A DNA stretch of 64,000 bases from Pseudomonas sp. ACM7 (GCF_004136015.1 NZ_CP024866.1:2901522-2965521); one strand, 5' to 3'; shown: positions 47,886 through 57,650, counted from the first letter of the stretch. The notes: generated from the letters alone by a model not told the origin. Made by a program: numbers and translations.

Positions 47886-47892
47886 TGATGCG

Positions 47893-47898
47893 AGTATA
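47893..47898 (-). promoter_or_regulatory. -10 element of the 6S RNA promoter
   Basis: TATACT on the minus strand, seven bases before the expected 6S start. The -35 would fall in the 3' end of zapA. Confidence 0.7.
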
Positions 47899-47917
47899 CC
47901 CCAAGCGGTTTCGCGTT

Positions 47918-48235
47918 TCAGCCCTTGGTGACGTCCGGATCGGTTGCGAGCACCAGATCGACGCGATCCAGCAGGTCGCGAACCTGCTCGCGGGTCGAGC
48001 CGCTGGCCTGCACATCCGGGCGTTCTTCCTTGTGCAGAAGGTCGTGCGTGATGTTCAGGGCGGCCATCACGGCGATGCGATCGGCGCCGATGACTTTGCC
48101 GCTGCTGCGGATTTCGCGCATTTTGCCGTCCAGGTAACGGGCGGCGCTCACCAGATTGCTGCGCTCTTCCTGGGGGCAGATGATCGAATATTCTTTATCG
48201 AGGATCTGCACGGTAACGCTATTGCTTGAACTCAT
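47918..48235 (-). CDS. zapA: Cell division protein ZapA
   Basis: A 105-residue cytosolic protein that bundles FtsZ. The N-terminus SVTVQILDKEYSIICPQEER and SAARYLDGKMREIRSSGKVI are the ZapA signature, with a C-terminal coiled coil (ALNITHDLLHKEE...REQVRDLLDRVDLVL). It starts four bases inside the end of the upstream coiled-coil gene (ATGA overlap), so the two are co-translated. The 6S RNA lies downstream, as in E. coli. Confidence 0.92.
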   Translation of the reverse strand: MSSSNSVTVQILDKEYSIICPQEERSNLVSAARYLDGKMREIRSSGKVIGADRIAVMAALNITHDLLHKEERPDVQASGSTREQVRDLLDRVDLVLATDPDVTKG

Positions 48236-48441
48236 GAGTCTTGCTCCAGGGCCTTGAGGCGCGAAATCATTGATTCGACCTTACGCCGGGCGATTTCGTT
48301 CTTTTCAATGAGGTGAGCGCGTTCCTCGCGCCAGGTCTTTTCCTGAGCTAATAGGAGTCCGTTTTGACTCTTTAGTTGCTCGACGCGGGTAATTAGCAGT
48401 TCGAGTCTGGCCATTAGCGCTTGCAGGTCGGTGTCTTCCAT
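48232..48441 (-). CDS. TIGR02449 family, ZapB-like coiled-coil protein
   Basis: A 69-residue soluble protein that is almost entirely coiled-coil (LMARLELLITRVEQLKSQNG, WREERAHLIEKNEIARRKVE). It matches TIGR02449, sometimes described as ZapB-like. Start at ATG 48441 (MEDTDLQALMARL), where GTGGACCCA is upstream; GTG at 48450 is an alternative. It overlaps zapA by four bases and may work with it at the division ring, which is inference from position. Confidence 0.8.
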   Translation of the reverse strand: MEDTDLQALMARLELLITRVEQLKSQNGLLLAQEKTWREERAHLIEKNEIARRKVESMISRLKALEQDS

Positions 48442-48569
48442 TGGGTCCACTGAAATTGTGTCAGATGGGTGATAGCTGGCGGACAGCCTTTAATAGTCTT
48501 GGCGAGTCTGTCGATGTAGGATACAAGGCCTTCATTCTAGACATAGCGCCGTCTGGCGCCTAGCTGCCC

Positions 48570-49130
48570 ATGCCCATTCAGAATTCCCCGTACCAAGCCT
48601 TCGCCAAACTGCTGACTTCCAGCGGTCATAATGCCTCGCCTGCCGAACTGCATGGCCTGCTGCTCGGCCGCAGTTGCGCCGGTGCCGGTTTCGATGCCGA
48701 AGGTTGGCTGATTGATGCCGCCGAGCTGCTCGAAAGCGAGCCGCAGGATAATGTCCGCAACGCCTTGATTGGCTTGCAGGAGATGGTCAAGGGCGAGCTC
48801 ACTGGCGACGACGTGACCGTCGTTCTGCTGCTGCCGACCGATGACGAGCCGCTGGCCGACCGCGCCGCCGCACTGGGCCAATGGTGCCAGGGCTTCCTCA
48901 GCGGTTTCGGCCTGAACTGCCGTGACAGCAGCATGCTGAGCACCGAGGCCACCGAAGTACTTCAGGATCTGGCGGCTATTTCACAGGTGCAAGACGCCCT
49001 GGAAGAGTCCGACGACGGCGAAAGCGATTACATGGAAGTGATGGAGTACCTGCGCGTCGCGCCGCTGCTGCTGTTCACCGAAACCAAAAAGCCGGACGCG
49101 CCCGCTGCCGCCAAACCGTCGTTGCATTAA
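48570..49130 (+). CDS. ygfB: YgfB/YecA family protein
   Basis: A 186-residue acidic soluble protein of the UPF0149 family, with [20 protein letters not shown] near residue 24 and [13 protein letters not shown] near 103. In P. aeruginosa YgfB has been linked to AlpA-dependent control of a peptidoglycan amidase and beta-lactam resistance. The zapA-side gene diverges from it. pepP follows 27 bases later, and the order ygfB-pepP-ubiH-ubiI is conserved with E. coli. Confidence 0.92.
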   Translation: MPIQNSPYQAFAKLLTSSGHNASPAELHGLLLGRSCAGAGFDAEGWLIDAAELLESEPQDNVRNALIGLQEMVKGELTGDDVTVVLLLPTDDEPLADRAAALGQWCQGFLSGFGLNCRDSSMLSTEATEVLQDLAAISQVQDALEESDDGESDYMEVMEYLRVAPLLLFTETKKPDAPAAAKPSLH

Positions 49131-49157
49131 TCGCGTGCCAGGGAAAGCCATCTGCCC

Positions 49158-50492
49158 ATGATTCATATCCCGAAATCGGAATACAGCCGTCGCCGCAAGG
49201 CCCTGATGGCGCAGATGGAACCCAATAGCATCGCCATCCTGCCCGCCGCCGCCGTTGCGATCCGCAACCGCGACGTCGAGCACGTCTACCGTCAAGACAG
49301 CGACTTCCAGTACCTCAGCGGTTTTCCCGAGCCTCAGGCGGTCATCGTTTTGATGCCTGGGCGTTCACATGGCGAATACATATTGTTCTGCCGTGAACGC
49401 AATGCCGAACGGGAGTTGTGGGACGGCTTGCGCGCCGGGCAGGAAGGCGCGATTCGCGACTTTGGCGCCGACGACGCCTTCCCCATCACCGACATCGACG
49501 ACATCCTGCCGGGCCTGATCGAAGGTCGCGACCGGGTGTATTCAGCCATGGGCAGCAACCCGGAATTCGACCGGCACCTGATGGACTGGATCAACGTGAT
49601 CCGCTCTAAAGCGCACCTCGGCGCCCAGCCGCCGAACGAATTCGTTGCTCTGGATCACCTGCTTCACGACATGCGCCTGTATAAATCGGCGGCAGAAGTG
49701 AAAGTGATGCGCGAAGCCGCACGGATTTCCGCCCAGGCACACATCCGCGCGATGCAGGCCAGCCGAGTCGGGCTGCATGAGTTCAGCCTCGAAGCCGAGC
49801 TCGACTACGAGTTCCGCAAGGGCGGGGCGAAAATGCCGGCCTACGGTTCGATCGTCGCCGCTGGGCGCAACAGCTGCATCCTGCATTACCAGCAGAATGA
49901 CGCAGTGCTCAAGGACGGCGATCTGGTGTTGATCGATGCCGGTTGCGAGATCGATTGCTACGCCAGCGACATCACCCGCACCTGGCCGGTCAACGGCAAG
50001 TATTCAGCGGAACAGAAGGCGATCTACGAGTTGGTGCTGGCGTCGCAAGAAGCTGCGTTTGCGGAAATCGCCCCGGACAAACACTGGAATCAAGCCCACG
50101 AAGCCACGGTCCGGGTGATTACTGCCGGGTTGGTGAAGTTGGGCCTGTTGCAGGGCGACGTCGACGAGTTGATCGCCAGCGAAGCCTATAAAGCGTTTTA
50201 CATGCACCGCGCCGGCCACTGGCTGGGCATGGATGTGCATGATGTCGGCGAATACAAGGTCGGCGGTGAATGGCGCGTGCTGGAAGTCGGCATGGCGCTG
50301 ACCGTGGAACCGGGCATCTACATTGCCCCGGGCAACCAGAACGTAGCGAAGAAATGGCGCGGCATTGGCGTGCGCATCGAGGACGACGTAGTGGTCACCA
50401 AAAGCGGCTGTGAAATCCTGACCAAAGGCGTACCGAAAACGGTCGCCGAGATCGAGGCCTTGATGGCCGCCGCGCGGGCACAAGCGGCATGA
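49158..50492 (+). CDS. pepP: Xaa-Pro aminopeptidase P
   Basis: A 444-residue cytosolic metallopeptidase that removes N-terminal residues before proline. N-terminal creatinase-like domain (PKSEYSRRRKALMAQM) and the pita-bread catalytic domain are present. Metal ligands appear in DAGCEIDCYASDITRTWP (two aspartates), MHRAGHWLGMDVHD (histidine), TVEPGIYIAPG and IRIEDDVVVT (glutamates). Its stop overlaps the ubiH start (GCATGAGTC), a four-base overlap. Confidence 0.96.
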   Translation: MIHIPKSEYSRRRKALMAQMEPNSIAILPAAAVAIRNRDVEHVYRQDSDFQYLSGFPEPQAVIVLMPGRSHGEYILFCRERNAERELWDGLRAGQEGAIRDFGADDAFPITDIDDILPGLIEGRDRVYSAMGSNPEFDRHLMDWINVIRSKAHLGAQPPNEFVALDHLLHDMRLYKSAAEVKVMREAARISAQAHIRAMQASRVGLHEFSLEAELDYEFRKGGAKMPAYGSIVAAGRNSCILHYQQNDAVLKDGDLVLIDAGCEIDCYASDITRTWPVNGKYSAEQKAIYELVLASQEAAFAEIAPDKHWNQAHEATVRVITAGLVKLGLLQGDVDELIASEAYKAFYMHRAGHWLGMDVHDVGEYKVGGEWRVLEVGMALTVEPGIYIAPGNQNVAKKWRGIGVRIEDDVVVTKSGCEILTKGVPKTVAEIEALMAAARAQAA

Positions 50493-51676
50493 GTCGAGTC
50501 AATCTGGCAATCATCGGTGGCGGTCTGGTCGGCGCCAGCCTGGCGTTGGCACTTCAGGCCGGAGCCAAGGCTCGTGGCTGGAAGATCGTGCTGATCGAAC
50601 CGTTCGCTCCCGGCGATACTTATCAACCGAGCTACGACGCCCGTTCTTCGGCGTTGTCCTACGGTGCCAAGCAAATTTATCAACGGTTGGACGTGTGGCA
50701 GGAAATCTCCCGCCGCGCCGAGCCGATCAAACAGATTCATGTCTCCGACCGTGGACGCTTCTCCACCGCGCGATTGTCGGCGATGGAAGAGGGCGTTCCG
50801 GCGCTGGGTTATGTGGTGGAAAACGCCTGGCTCGGCCAATGCCTCTGGCAGGGGCTGGACAAGGACGTGATCAGCTGGCGTTGCCCAGCGGAAGTCACGC
50901 GCATGGAGCCGCTGATCGATGGCTATCGCCTGACCCTCAACGACGAAACCACTCTGGAATGCGATCTTGCGGTGCTGGCTGATGGCGGCCGTTCCGGCCT
51001 GCGCGAGCAACTGGGGATCGGCATCAAAAAGCGCCCGTACAACCAGAGCGCGTTGATTGCCAACATCACACCGAGTGAAGCGCACAACGGCATGGCCTTC
51101 GAGCGTTTCACCGATGACGGGCCGATGGCCTTGTTGCCGTTGCCGGAAAACCGCTGCGCACTGGTCTGGACTCGATTGGGAATGGACGCGCAACGGCTCG
51201 CGGCCCTCGATGAAAAGAGCTTCCTCAGCGAGTTGCAAGGCGTGTTCGGTTATCGCCTCGGCACTTTGAAGCAGGTTGGTGCGCGGCATTTGTACCCGCT
51301 GACATTGATCGAGGCCGAAGAGCAGGTGCGTCCGCATCTGGCGATTCTCGGCAATGCTGCCCACAGCCTGCACCCGATTGCAGGGCAAGGTTTCAACCTG
51401 TCTTTGCGTGATGCTCAAGCGCTGGCCGATGCGTTGCTGGCCAGCGAAACATCTCCCGGAGACTTTGCGACCTTGCAGGCCTACCGCGAGCGTCAGCGTC
51501 TGGATCAGAACCTGACCGTGGGTTTCTCCGATCAGGTCACCCGTTTGTTCGGCAGCACTCAACCGCTGGTTTCCCTGGGCCGCAACATCGGTCTGCTCGG
51601 TCTCGATCTGCTGCCGCCGGCCAAACGCTGGTTCGCGCGGCAGGCCATGGGTTTGGGTACGCGTCCCGATGCTTAA
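50489..51676 (+). CDS. ubiH: 2-octaprenyl-6-methoxyphenol hydroxylase
   Basis: A 395-residue flavoprotein monooxygenase of ubiquinone synthesis (C4 hydroxylation). The N-terminal FAD site is NLAIIGGGLVGASLALAL; the second is LAVLADGGRSGLREQLGI (DG motif); the third is LGNAAHSLHPIAGQGFNLSL. It overlaps pepP by four bases. UbiH/UbiI/UbiF are similar; the order pepP-ubiH-second hydroxylase points to UbiH. Confidence 0.9.
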   Translation: MSRVNLAIIGGGLVGASLALALQAGAKARGWKIVLIEPFAPGDTYQPSYDARSSALSYGAKQIYQRLDVWQEISRRAEPIKQIHVSDRGRFSTARLSAMEEGVPALGYVVENAWLGQCLWQGLDKDVISWRCPAEVTRMEPLIDGYRLTLNDETTLECDLAVLADGGRSGLREQLGIGIKKRPYNQSALIANITPSEAHNGMAFERFTDDGPMALLPLPENRCALVWTRLGMDAQRLAALDEKSFLSELQGVFGYRLGTLKQVGARHLYPLTLIEAEEQVRPHLAILGNAAHSLHPIAGQGFNLSLRDAQALADALLASETSPGDFATLQAYRERQRLDQNLTVGFSDQVTRLFGSTQPLVSLGRNIGLLGLDLLPPAKRWFARQAMGLGTRPDA

Positions 51677-51736
51677 GTGGCGGTCGGAAAATCCCTTTAT
51701 ATGCGGCTCAAGCCGCAAGCGAGACAGGCTTAAAGC

Positions 51737-52960
51737 ATGGAAATGCGCGCAGATCTGCTGATTGTCGGGGCCGGAATGGTCGGCAGTGCCCTGGCGCTGG
51801 CGTTGCAGGACAGCGGGCTGGAAGTCCTGCTGCTGGACGGTAGCCCGATGAGCGTCAAACCCTTCGATGCCCAGGCTTCGTTCGAGCCGCGAGTGAGCGC
51901 CTTATCGACTGCCAGCCAGCGGATTCTCGAACGTCTGGGCGTCTGGGACGGCATCGACAATCGGCGCAGCAGCCCTTACACCGACATGCACGTTTGGGAC
52001 GGCAGCGGCACCGGGCAAATCCATTTTTCGGCGGCCAGTGTGCATGCCGACGTGCTGGGCCATATCGTCGAGAACCGCGTGGTTCAGGACGCCTTGCTCG
52101 ACCGTTTGCACGACTGCGACCTCGGAATGCTGGCCAACGCGCGCCTGGAGCAAATGCGTCGCTCCGGCGACGACTGGCTGCTGACCCTGGCCGATGGCCG
52201 CACCTTGCGCGCACCTTTGGTGATCGCAGCGGATGGCGCTAATTCCGCCGTTCGGCGTCTGACCGGTATGGCGACGCGCGAGTGGGACTACATGCATCAC
52301 GCGATCGTCACCAGCGTGCGCAGCGCCAAGCCTCATCAAATGACTGCCTGGCAGCGTTTCACCGACAACGGTCCGCTGGCGTTTCTGCCGCTGGAGCGTG
52401 ACGGTCAGCAGGATTGGTGTTCGATCGTCTGGTCGACCACCCCGAGCGAAGCCGAACGCCTGATGGCGCTGGATGACGAAGGTTTCTGCAAAGAGCTGGA
52501 GCGGGCCTTCGAAGGCCGACTGGGCTCGGTGCTGAGCGCCGACCCGCGTCTGTGCGTGCCGTTGCGGCAGCGTCATGCCAAGCGTTATGTGGCTGAAGGA
52601 TTGGCGTTGATCGGTGATGCGGCCCACACCATTCACCCATTGGCCGGGCAGGGCGTGAACCTTGGTTTTCTCGATGCCGCCGTGCTGGCCGAAGTGCTGT
52701 TGCAGGCGGCCACGCGTGGCGAGCGTCTGGCGGATGTGAAAGTGCTCAGCCGTTACGAACGTCGGCGCATGCCTCACAACCTGGCGTTGATGGCGGCGAT
52801 GGAGGGTTTCGAACGTCTGTTCCAGGCTGATCCGTTGCCGGTGCGCTGGTTGCGCAATGCCGGGTTGAAGATGGTCGACCAGATGCCCGAAGCCAAGGCG
52901 CTGTTCGTGCGTGAAGCGCTGGGATTGATCGGGGATCTACCGGCACTCGCCAAGGCCTGA
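51737..52960 (+). CDS. ubiI: UbiI/VisC-type ubiquinone monooxygenase
   Basis: A 407-residue paralogue of UbiH with LLIVGAGMVGSALALALQDS, the DG site LVIAADGANSAVRRLTGM and the FAD-phosphate motif LIGDAAHTIHPLAGQGVNLG. UbiI hydroxylates the ring at C5 in E. coli. Start ATG 51737 (MEMRADLLIVGAG). It lies 60 bp after ubiH; the pair act in successive ring hydroxylations. Which specific position this one serves is inferred from order alone. Confidence 0.88.
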   Translation: MEMRADLLIVGAGMVGSALALALQDSGLEVLLLDGSPMSVKPFDAQASFEPRVSALSTASQRILERLGVWDGIDNRRSSPYTDMHVWDGSGTGQIHFSAASVHADVLGHIVENRVVQDALLDRLHDCDLGMLANARLEQMRRSGDDWLLTLADGRTLRAPLVIAADGANSAVRRLTGMATREWDYMHHAIVTSVRSAKPHQMTAWQRFTDNGPLAFLPLERDGQQDWCSIVWSTTPSEAERLMALDDEGFCKELERAFEGRLGSVLSADPRLCVPLRQRHAKRYVAEGLALIGDAAHTIHPLAGQGVNLGFLDAAVLAEVLLQAATRGERLADVKVLSRYERRRMPHNLALMAAMEGFERLFQADPLPVRWLRNAGLKMVDQMPEAKALFVREALGLIGDLPALAKA

Positions 52961-52984
52961 GATTTTCATTGCGGCAGATGGCCT

Positions 52985-53050
52985 CTTCGCGAGCAAGCCC
53001 GCTCCCACATGGGAATGCATTTCAACTGTGGGAGCGGGCTTGCTCGCGAA
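52985..53050. repeat. REP pair, family A (inverted)
   Basis: TTCGCGAGCAAGCCCGCTCC faces GTGGGAGCGGGCTTGCTCGC across about 15 bases, giving near-perfect arms. It lies directly after ubiI. Confidence 0.9.
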
Positions 53051-53112
53051 GACGTCGGTACATCCACCACACATTCCAACTTGTGCAACATCTGGTAACT
53101 CCTCCGCGAACT

Positions 53113-53169
53113 GTTCGATTGAGAAGCTAAATTTGAGTCCATATCATTTGGCTTCAATTTTTCAATCGA
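53113..53169. promoter_or_regulatory. Inverted repeat upstream of the iron-binding protein gene
   Basis: TCGATTGA (53113-53120) and TCAATCGA (53162-53169) are perfect eight-base arms 41 bases apart, with TATCATTTGGC between. The second arm ends 12 bases before the start codon, so it could be an operator or a leader hairpin. No clear Fur box is visible. Confidence 0.35.
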
Positions 53170-53181
53170 GAGATCGCTCCC

Positions 53182-54186
53182 ATGTTGGTACCGAAGCGTC
53201 TACTGACCGCACTCGCCTTGACCGTGATTGGCAGCACCGCAGCCCAGGCCGCTGACGAGGTGGTGGTTTACTCCTCGCGTATCGACGAGCTGATCAAACC
53301 GGTCTTCGATGCCTACACCGCGAAAACCGGCGTGCAGGTGAAGTTCATCACCGACAAGGAAGCGCCGCTGATGCAGCGGATCAAGGCCGAGGGCGAGAAC
53401 GCCACCGCGGATCTGCTGCTGACCGTCGATGCCGGCAACCTCTGGCAGGCCGAGCAAATGGGCATCCTGCAACCGTTCACTTCCAAGGTGATCGACGCCA
53501 ACATCCCGCTGCAATACCGCTCATCCGCCCATGCCTGGACTGGCTTGAGCCTGCGGGCGAGGACCATCGCTTACTCCACCGATCGGGTGAAACCCGGTGA
53601 GTTGACCACCTACGAAGGTCTGGCCGACAAGAACTGGGAAGGTCGCCTGTGCCTGCGCACAGCGAAGAAGGTCTACAACCAGTCACTGACTGCCACCATG
53701 ATCGAAGTTCATGGCGCCGACAAAACCGAGAAGATTCTCAAGGGCTGGGTGAGTAACCTGTCCACCGACGTATTCTCGGATGACATCGCGGTGCTGGAGG
53801 CCATCAACGCGGGTCAATGCGACGTCGGTATCGTCAACACGTACTACTACGGCCGTCTGCACAAGCAGAAGCCTGACCTGGCGGTGAAGTTGTTCTGGCC
53901 GAACCAGAGCGACCGTGGCGTGCACGTGAACCTGTCGGGTATCGGCCTGACCAAACATGCTCCGCACCCGGAAGCGGCCAAGGCCTTGGTGGAATGGATG
54001 ACCACACCTGAAGCGCAGAAGATCTTTGCTGACGTGAACCAGGAATTCCCGGCCAACCCGGCGGTTCAGCCTTCTGCAGAAGTGGCGAGCTGGGGCAAGT
54101 TTGTCGCCGATACCTTGCCTGTGGAAATTGCCGGCAAGCGTCAGGCTGAAGCGATTCGCATGATGGATCGGGCGGGCTGGAATTGA
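53182..54186 (+). CDS. Iron ABC transporter, periplasmic binding protein
   Basis: A 334-residue ferric-iron binding protein (FbpA/FutA family). A signal peptide (residues 1-24, cleaved after AQA) leads to a two-domain body. [20 protein letters not shown] and the iron-binding tyrosine pair in [17 protein letters not shown] are characteristic. The substrate is inferred as ferric iron. Its permease follows 153 bp later, past a large hairpin. Confidence 0.9.
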   Translation: MLVPKRLLTALALTVIGSTAAQAADEVVVYSSRIDELIKPVFDAYTAKTGVQVKFITDKEAPLMQRIKAEGENATADLLLTVDAGNLWQAEQMGILQPFTSKVIDANIPLQYRSSAHAWTGLSLRARTIAYSTDRVKPGELTTYEGLADKNWEGRLCLRTAKKVYNQSLTATMIEVHGADKTEKILKGWVSNLSTDVFSDDIAVLEAINAGQCDVGIVNTYYYGRLHKQKPDLAVKLFWPNQSDRGVHVNLSGIGLTKHAPHPEAAKALVEWMTTPEAQKIFADVNQEFPANPAVQPSAEVASWGKFVADTLPVEIAGKRQAEAIRMMDRAGWN

Positions 54187-54205
54187 GTCCAGCGCGTTAA
54201 AGATC

Positions 54206-54299
54206 AAAAGATCGCAGCCTCGTTTCACTCGACAGCTCCTACATGGGTACGCCATCCCAATGTAGGAGCTGTCGAGTGAAACGAGGCTGCGATCTTTTT
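54206..54299. repeat. Repeat family B long inverted pair between the iron ABC genes
   Basis: AAAAGATCGCAGCCTCGTTT at 54207 faces GAAACGAGGCTGCGATCTTT in a nearly perfect ~37-base-arm palindrome, with a ~20-base loop. In the plus direction it is followed by TTTTTG, so it may terminate or attenuate transcription after the binding-protein gene. Confidence 0.85.
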
Positions 54300-54339
54300 G
54301 CGTTCCTAAATTCCACGATTTATCCGCGAGAGACCTTCC

Positions 54340-55956
54340 TTGGCCCACCCCGCCCAACGCCGCTGGTATCCCCTGGTCTTCGCCATCGCTGCGCTGGTCC
54401 TGCTGCCACTCAGCGTTTTGCTGTTGTCCTGGCAAACCATCGATCATCAGATCTGGTCCCACCTCTGGGATACCCAGATGCCGCGCCTGCTGGGCAATAC
54501 CCTGACCCTGGTACTCGGTGTCGGTATCGGCGTGACGCTTTTGGGCGTGAGCCTCGCCTGGCTCACCAGCCTCTGCGAATTCCCCGGTCGGCGTTGGCTG
54601 GACTGGGCGCTCATGCTGCCATTCGCCATTCCCGCCTACGTGCTGGCATTCGTCTTCGTCGGCCTGTTGGATTTCGCAGGCCCCGTGCAAACCCTGTTGC
54701 GTGAATGGTTCGGCTCGGGCTTGAGGCTGCCGCGCGTGCGCTCCACTGGCGGCGTGGTTCTGGTGCTGGTGCTGGTCTTCTATCCCTATGTTTATCTGTT
54801 GGCGCGAACTGCGTTCCTGGCGCAGGGCAAAGGCTTGATGGAAGCGGCGCGAGTCTTGGGGCAATCCCCGTGGCAAGCGTTCTGGCGAGTCGCTTTGCCC
54901 ATGGCGCGCCCGGCCATCGGCGCTGGCGTGGCGCTGGCGCTGATGGAAACGCTGGCGGATTTCGGTGCGGTGTCGGTGTTCAACTTCGACACGTTCACGA
55001 CCGCCATCTACAAGACCTGGTACGGATTTTTCAGCCTCTCCACCGCCGCGCAACTGGCCAGCCTGTTGCTGCTGGTGGTGATGGTTGTGCTGTACGGCGA
55101 GCGCCGTGCTCGCGGGGCCAACCGGGCGAGCAACGAACGGCCACGGGTCAAGGCGCTGTATCACCTGCACGGTTTCAAAGCGCTGGCGGCCATGAGTTGG
55201 TGCGGTTTGGTGTTCGCCTGCGCTTTCGTCATTCCAGTGCTTCAACTGGTGGTGTGGTTCTGGCAGCGCGGGCGTTTCGATCTGGATGAACGTTACGCGG
55301 GGCTAATCGTCCATACCTTGTACCTGGGCGGCATGGCGGCGCTAATCACCGTCAGTGTTGCTTTAGTGCTGGCGTTTGCCCGGCGTCTGGCTCCGACCCG
55401 AGCGATCCGCACCGGCATCAGCCTGGCCAACCTCGGCTACGCCTTGCCAGGTTCGGTGCTGGCGGTGTCGATCATGCTGGCGTTCAGTTACCTGGACCGC
55501 GAACTGGTAATCCCGTTGTCGGGTTGGCTGGGGGGCGCCGGCAAGCCATTGTTGCTGGGCAGCCTCTCGGCGTTGTTGCTGGCGTATCTGGTGCGCTTCA
55601 TCGCGGTGGCTTATGGGCCGCTGGAAAGCAGTCTGGCGCGAATACGGCCATCTTTGCCCGAAGCGGCACGTAGCCTTGGCGTCAGTGGGCCACGACTGTT
55701 TTTCAAAGTGTATCTGCCGTTATTGCTGCCAGGAACGTTGAGCGCTGCGTTGCTGGTGTTCGTCGATGTACTCAAGGAAATGCCCGCGACCCTTCTGATG
55801 CGCCCGTTTGGCTGGGACACGCTGGCGGTGCGCATCTTCGAAATGACCAGCGAAGGCGAGTGGGCGAGGGCCTCTTTGCCGGCCTTGACTCTGGTTTTGG
55901 TCGGCCTGCTACCGGTCATCGGATTGATTCGACGTTCAGGGCATCGAAACGCCTAG
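54340..55956 (+). CDS. Iron ABC transporter permease (two-domain)
   Basis: A 538-residue inner-membrane protein of the FbpB type: two fused permease domains, each with an EAA loop (EAARVLGQSPWQAFWRVALP and EAARSLGVSGPRLFFKVYLP). TTG start (LAHPAQRRWYPLVFAIAAL) with a weak ribosome site; there is no better start nearby. No ATPase gene follows; the third component must be elsewhere or supplied by another transporter. Confidence 0.88.
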   Translation: MAHPAQRRWYPLVFAIAALVLLPLSVLLLSWQTIDHQIWSHLWDTQMPRLLGNTLTLVLGVGIGVTLLGVSLAWLTSLCEFPGRRWLDWALMLPFAIPAYVLAFVFVGLLDFAGPVQTLLREWFGSGLRLPRVRSTGGVVLVLVLVFYPYVYLLARTAFLAQGKGLMEAARVLGQSPWQAFWRVALPMARPAIGAGVALALMETLADFGAVSVFNFDTFTTAIYKTWYGFFSLSTAAQLASLLLLVVMVVLYGERRARGANRASNERPRVKALYHLHGFKALAAMSWCGLVFACAFVIPVLQLVVWFWQRGRFDLDERYAGLIVHTLYLGGMAALITVSVALVLAFARRLAPTRAIRTGISLANLGYALPGSVLAVSIMLAFSYLDRELVIPLSGWLGGAGKPLLLGSLSALLLAYLVRFIAVAYGPLESSLARIRPSLPEAARSLGVSGPRLFFKVYLPLLLPGTLSAALLVFVDVLKEMPATLLMRPFGWDTLAVRIFEMTSEGEWARASLPALTLVLVGLLPVIGLIRRSGHRNA

Positions 55957-56036
55957 GTGTCAGTCCTACACCTTGAGGCTACAATGCGCGGCATTCGGTG
56001 CGGTCCGTCCTACAGACCTGGTAGCTGAAATCGGCT

Positions 56037-56061
56037 GAAAGCCTTCTGTTTCAAGGCTTTC
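56037..56061 (+). promoter_or_regulatory. Leader hairpin before gcvT
   Basis: GAAAGCCTT and AAGGCTTTC pair perfectly around CTGTTTC in the leader, about 50 bases before the start. I looked for a glycine riboswitch here and did not recognise one. Confidence 0.4.
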
Positions 56062-56112
56062 ACCCCGTGCAGCACCGGCCCGCACCTTCGCCACGCCCGG
56101 AAGGAGAAACCC

Positions 56113-57195
56113 ATGGGACTGCGCACGCCTCTGTATGACCTTCATCTCGCCCTCGGCGCGAAGATGGTCGATTTTGGCGGTTGGGATATGCCTTTGCATT
56201 ACGGCTCGCAGGTCGAGGAACACCATCAGGTGCGCCGCGATTGCGGGGTTTTCGATGTATCCCATATGACCGTGATCGATGTCAGCGGCCCTCAGGCCAA
56301 GGCCTGGCTCCAGCATTTGCTGGCCAATGATGTCGAACGTCTGCACAGCCCTGGCCGTGCCTTGTACAGCACCATGCTCAACGAGCGCGGCGGCATCGTC
56401 GACGACATGATCGTCTACCGTCTCGACGACGGATATCGTTTGGTGGTTAACGCCTCCACCCGTAATCAGGACCTCGCCTGGATGCAGGCTCACCTCGATG
56501 GTTTCAAGGTGCAGCTCAACGAACGCTCCGAGTTGGCGATGCTTGCCATTCAAGGTCCTCAGGCCCGGCACAAAATCTCCGAACTGGTGACCCAGTCCCG
56601 CGGCAACCTGATTCAGATGCTCAAGCCTTTTGAAGGCCAGCCCGACGGTGACTGGTTTATCGCGCGCACGGGTTACACCGGCGAAGACGGCCTGGAAATC
56701 GTTCTGCCAGCCAATCAAGCGCCAGGATTCTTCAACGATCTGGTGGGCGCGGGCATCTCGCCGATCGGCCTCGGGGCGCGCGATACTTTGCGGGTCGAAG
56801 CCGGCATGAACCTCTACGGTCAGGACATTCATCAAGACGTTTCACCACTGGCTTCCAACATGGCCTGGAGCATTGCGTGGGAACCGGCCACTCGCCAGTT
56901 CATCGGTCGCAGCGCTCTTGAAGCCGAGCGGGCGGGTGGCGTGCAGCACAAACTGGTCGGTCTGGTCCTTGAGGAGCGTGGAGTTTTGCGCGCTCATCAA
57001 GTGGTCCGCATCGCCAATGTTGGCGAAGGGGAGATCACCAGTGGTAGTTTCTCTCCTACGCTTAGCAAGTCGATAGCACTGGCGCGCGTGCCGATGGCGA
57101 CAGCCGACCGCGCAGAAGTGGAAATCCGTGGCAAGTGGTACCCGGTCCGAGTGGTCAAACCGACCTTCGTACGCCATGGCAAAACCTTGATCTAA
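56113..57195 (+). CDS. gcvT: Glycine cleavage system T protein (aminomethyltransferase)
   Basis: A 360-residue cytosolic enzyme moving the methylene group from the H protein's lipoyl arm to tetrahydrofolate. [21 protein letters not shown] and [17 protein letters not shown] are family landmarks, and [13 protein letters not shown] and [18 protein letters not shown] follow. Start ATG with GGAAGGAGAAACCC upstream. gcvH is 50 bp downstream in the same direction. Confidence 0.96.
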   Translation: MGLRTPLYDLHLALGAKMVDFGGWDMPLHYGSQVEEHHQVRRDCGVFDVSHMTVIDVSGPQAKAWLQHLLANDVERLHSPGRALYSTMLNERGGIVDDMIVYRLDDGYRLVVNASTRNQDLAWMQAHLDGFKVQLNERSELAMLAIQGPQARHKISELVTQSRGNLIQMLKPFEGQPDGDWFIARTGYTGEDGLEIVLPANQAPGFFNDLVGAGISPIGLGARDTLRVEAGMNLYGQDIHQDVSPLASNMAWSIAWEPATRQFIGRSALEAERAGGVQHKLVGLVLEERGVLRAHQVVRIANVGEGEITSGSFSPTLSKSIALARVPMATADRAEVEIRGKWYPVRVVKPTFVRHGKTLI

Positions 57196-57245
57196 CCTTT
57201 TCTGGCGGGCAACGACCGCTGACAATTCTCTTGAGGACACAGAAC

Positions 57246-57629
57246 ATGAGCGATATTCCTGCCGGCCTGCGTTTTGCCGAAAGTCACGAGTGGGCCCGTC
57301 TAGAAGCCGATGGCACCGTCACCGTGGGCATCAGCGATCACGCTCAGGAAGCCTTGGGCGATGTGGTGTTCGTTGAATTGACCGAAGTCGGCAACGTGTT
57401 TGCTGCCGAAGATCAAGCCGGCGTGGTGGAGTCGGTTAAAGCTGCTTCGGACATCTACTCCCCGATTGCCGGTGAAGTGATTGCCATCAACGAAGAACTG
57501 AGCGCTAACCCTGAGTTGCTCAACTCCGACCCGTACGGCGCCTGGATCTTCAAGCTCAAGCCAAGCAACGGGGCTGACCTGGACAAGCTGCTCGACGCAG
57601 CAGGCTACAAAGCCGCTATCGGCGAGTAA
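57246..57629 (+). CDS. gcvH: Glycine cleavage system H protein
   Basis: A 127-residue lipoyl carrier. The lipoylated lysine is K65 in [34 protein letters not shown] and [14 protein letters not shown] are typical. Start ATG 57246, with CTTGAGGACACAGA upstream. In most genomes gcvP follows; here a repeat pair and a reversed aminotransferase gene come between. Confidence 0.97.
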   Translation: MSDIPAGLRFAESHEWARLEADGTVTVGISDHAQEALGDVVFVELTEVGNVFAAEDQAGVVESVKAASDIYSPIAGEVIAINEELSANPELLNSDPYGAWIFKLKPSNGADLDKLLDAAGYKAAIGE

Positions 57630-57650
57630 TCTTCGTCCTGCGAAATCCAT

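Noticed and set aside
47762..48229. 155-codon plus-strand frame across zapA and the 6S RNA
   Set aside because: It is antisense to zapA and the RNA gene and has no ribosome site.
55957..56112. Glycine riboswitch in the gcvT leader
   Set aside because: I could not recognise the conserved glycine aptamer segments; only a simple hairpin is present. A covariance search would settle this.
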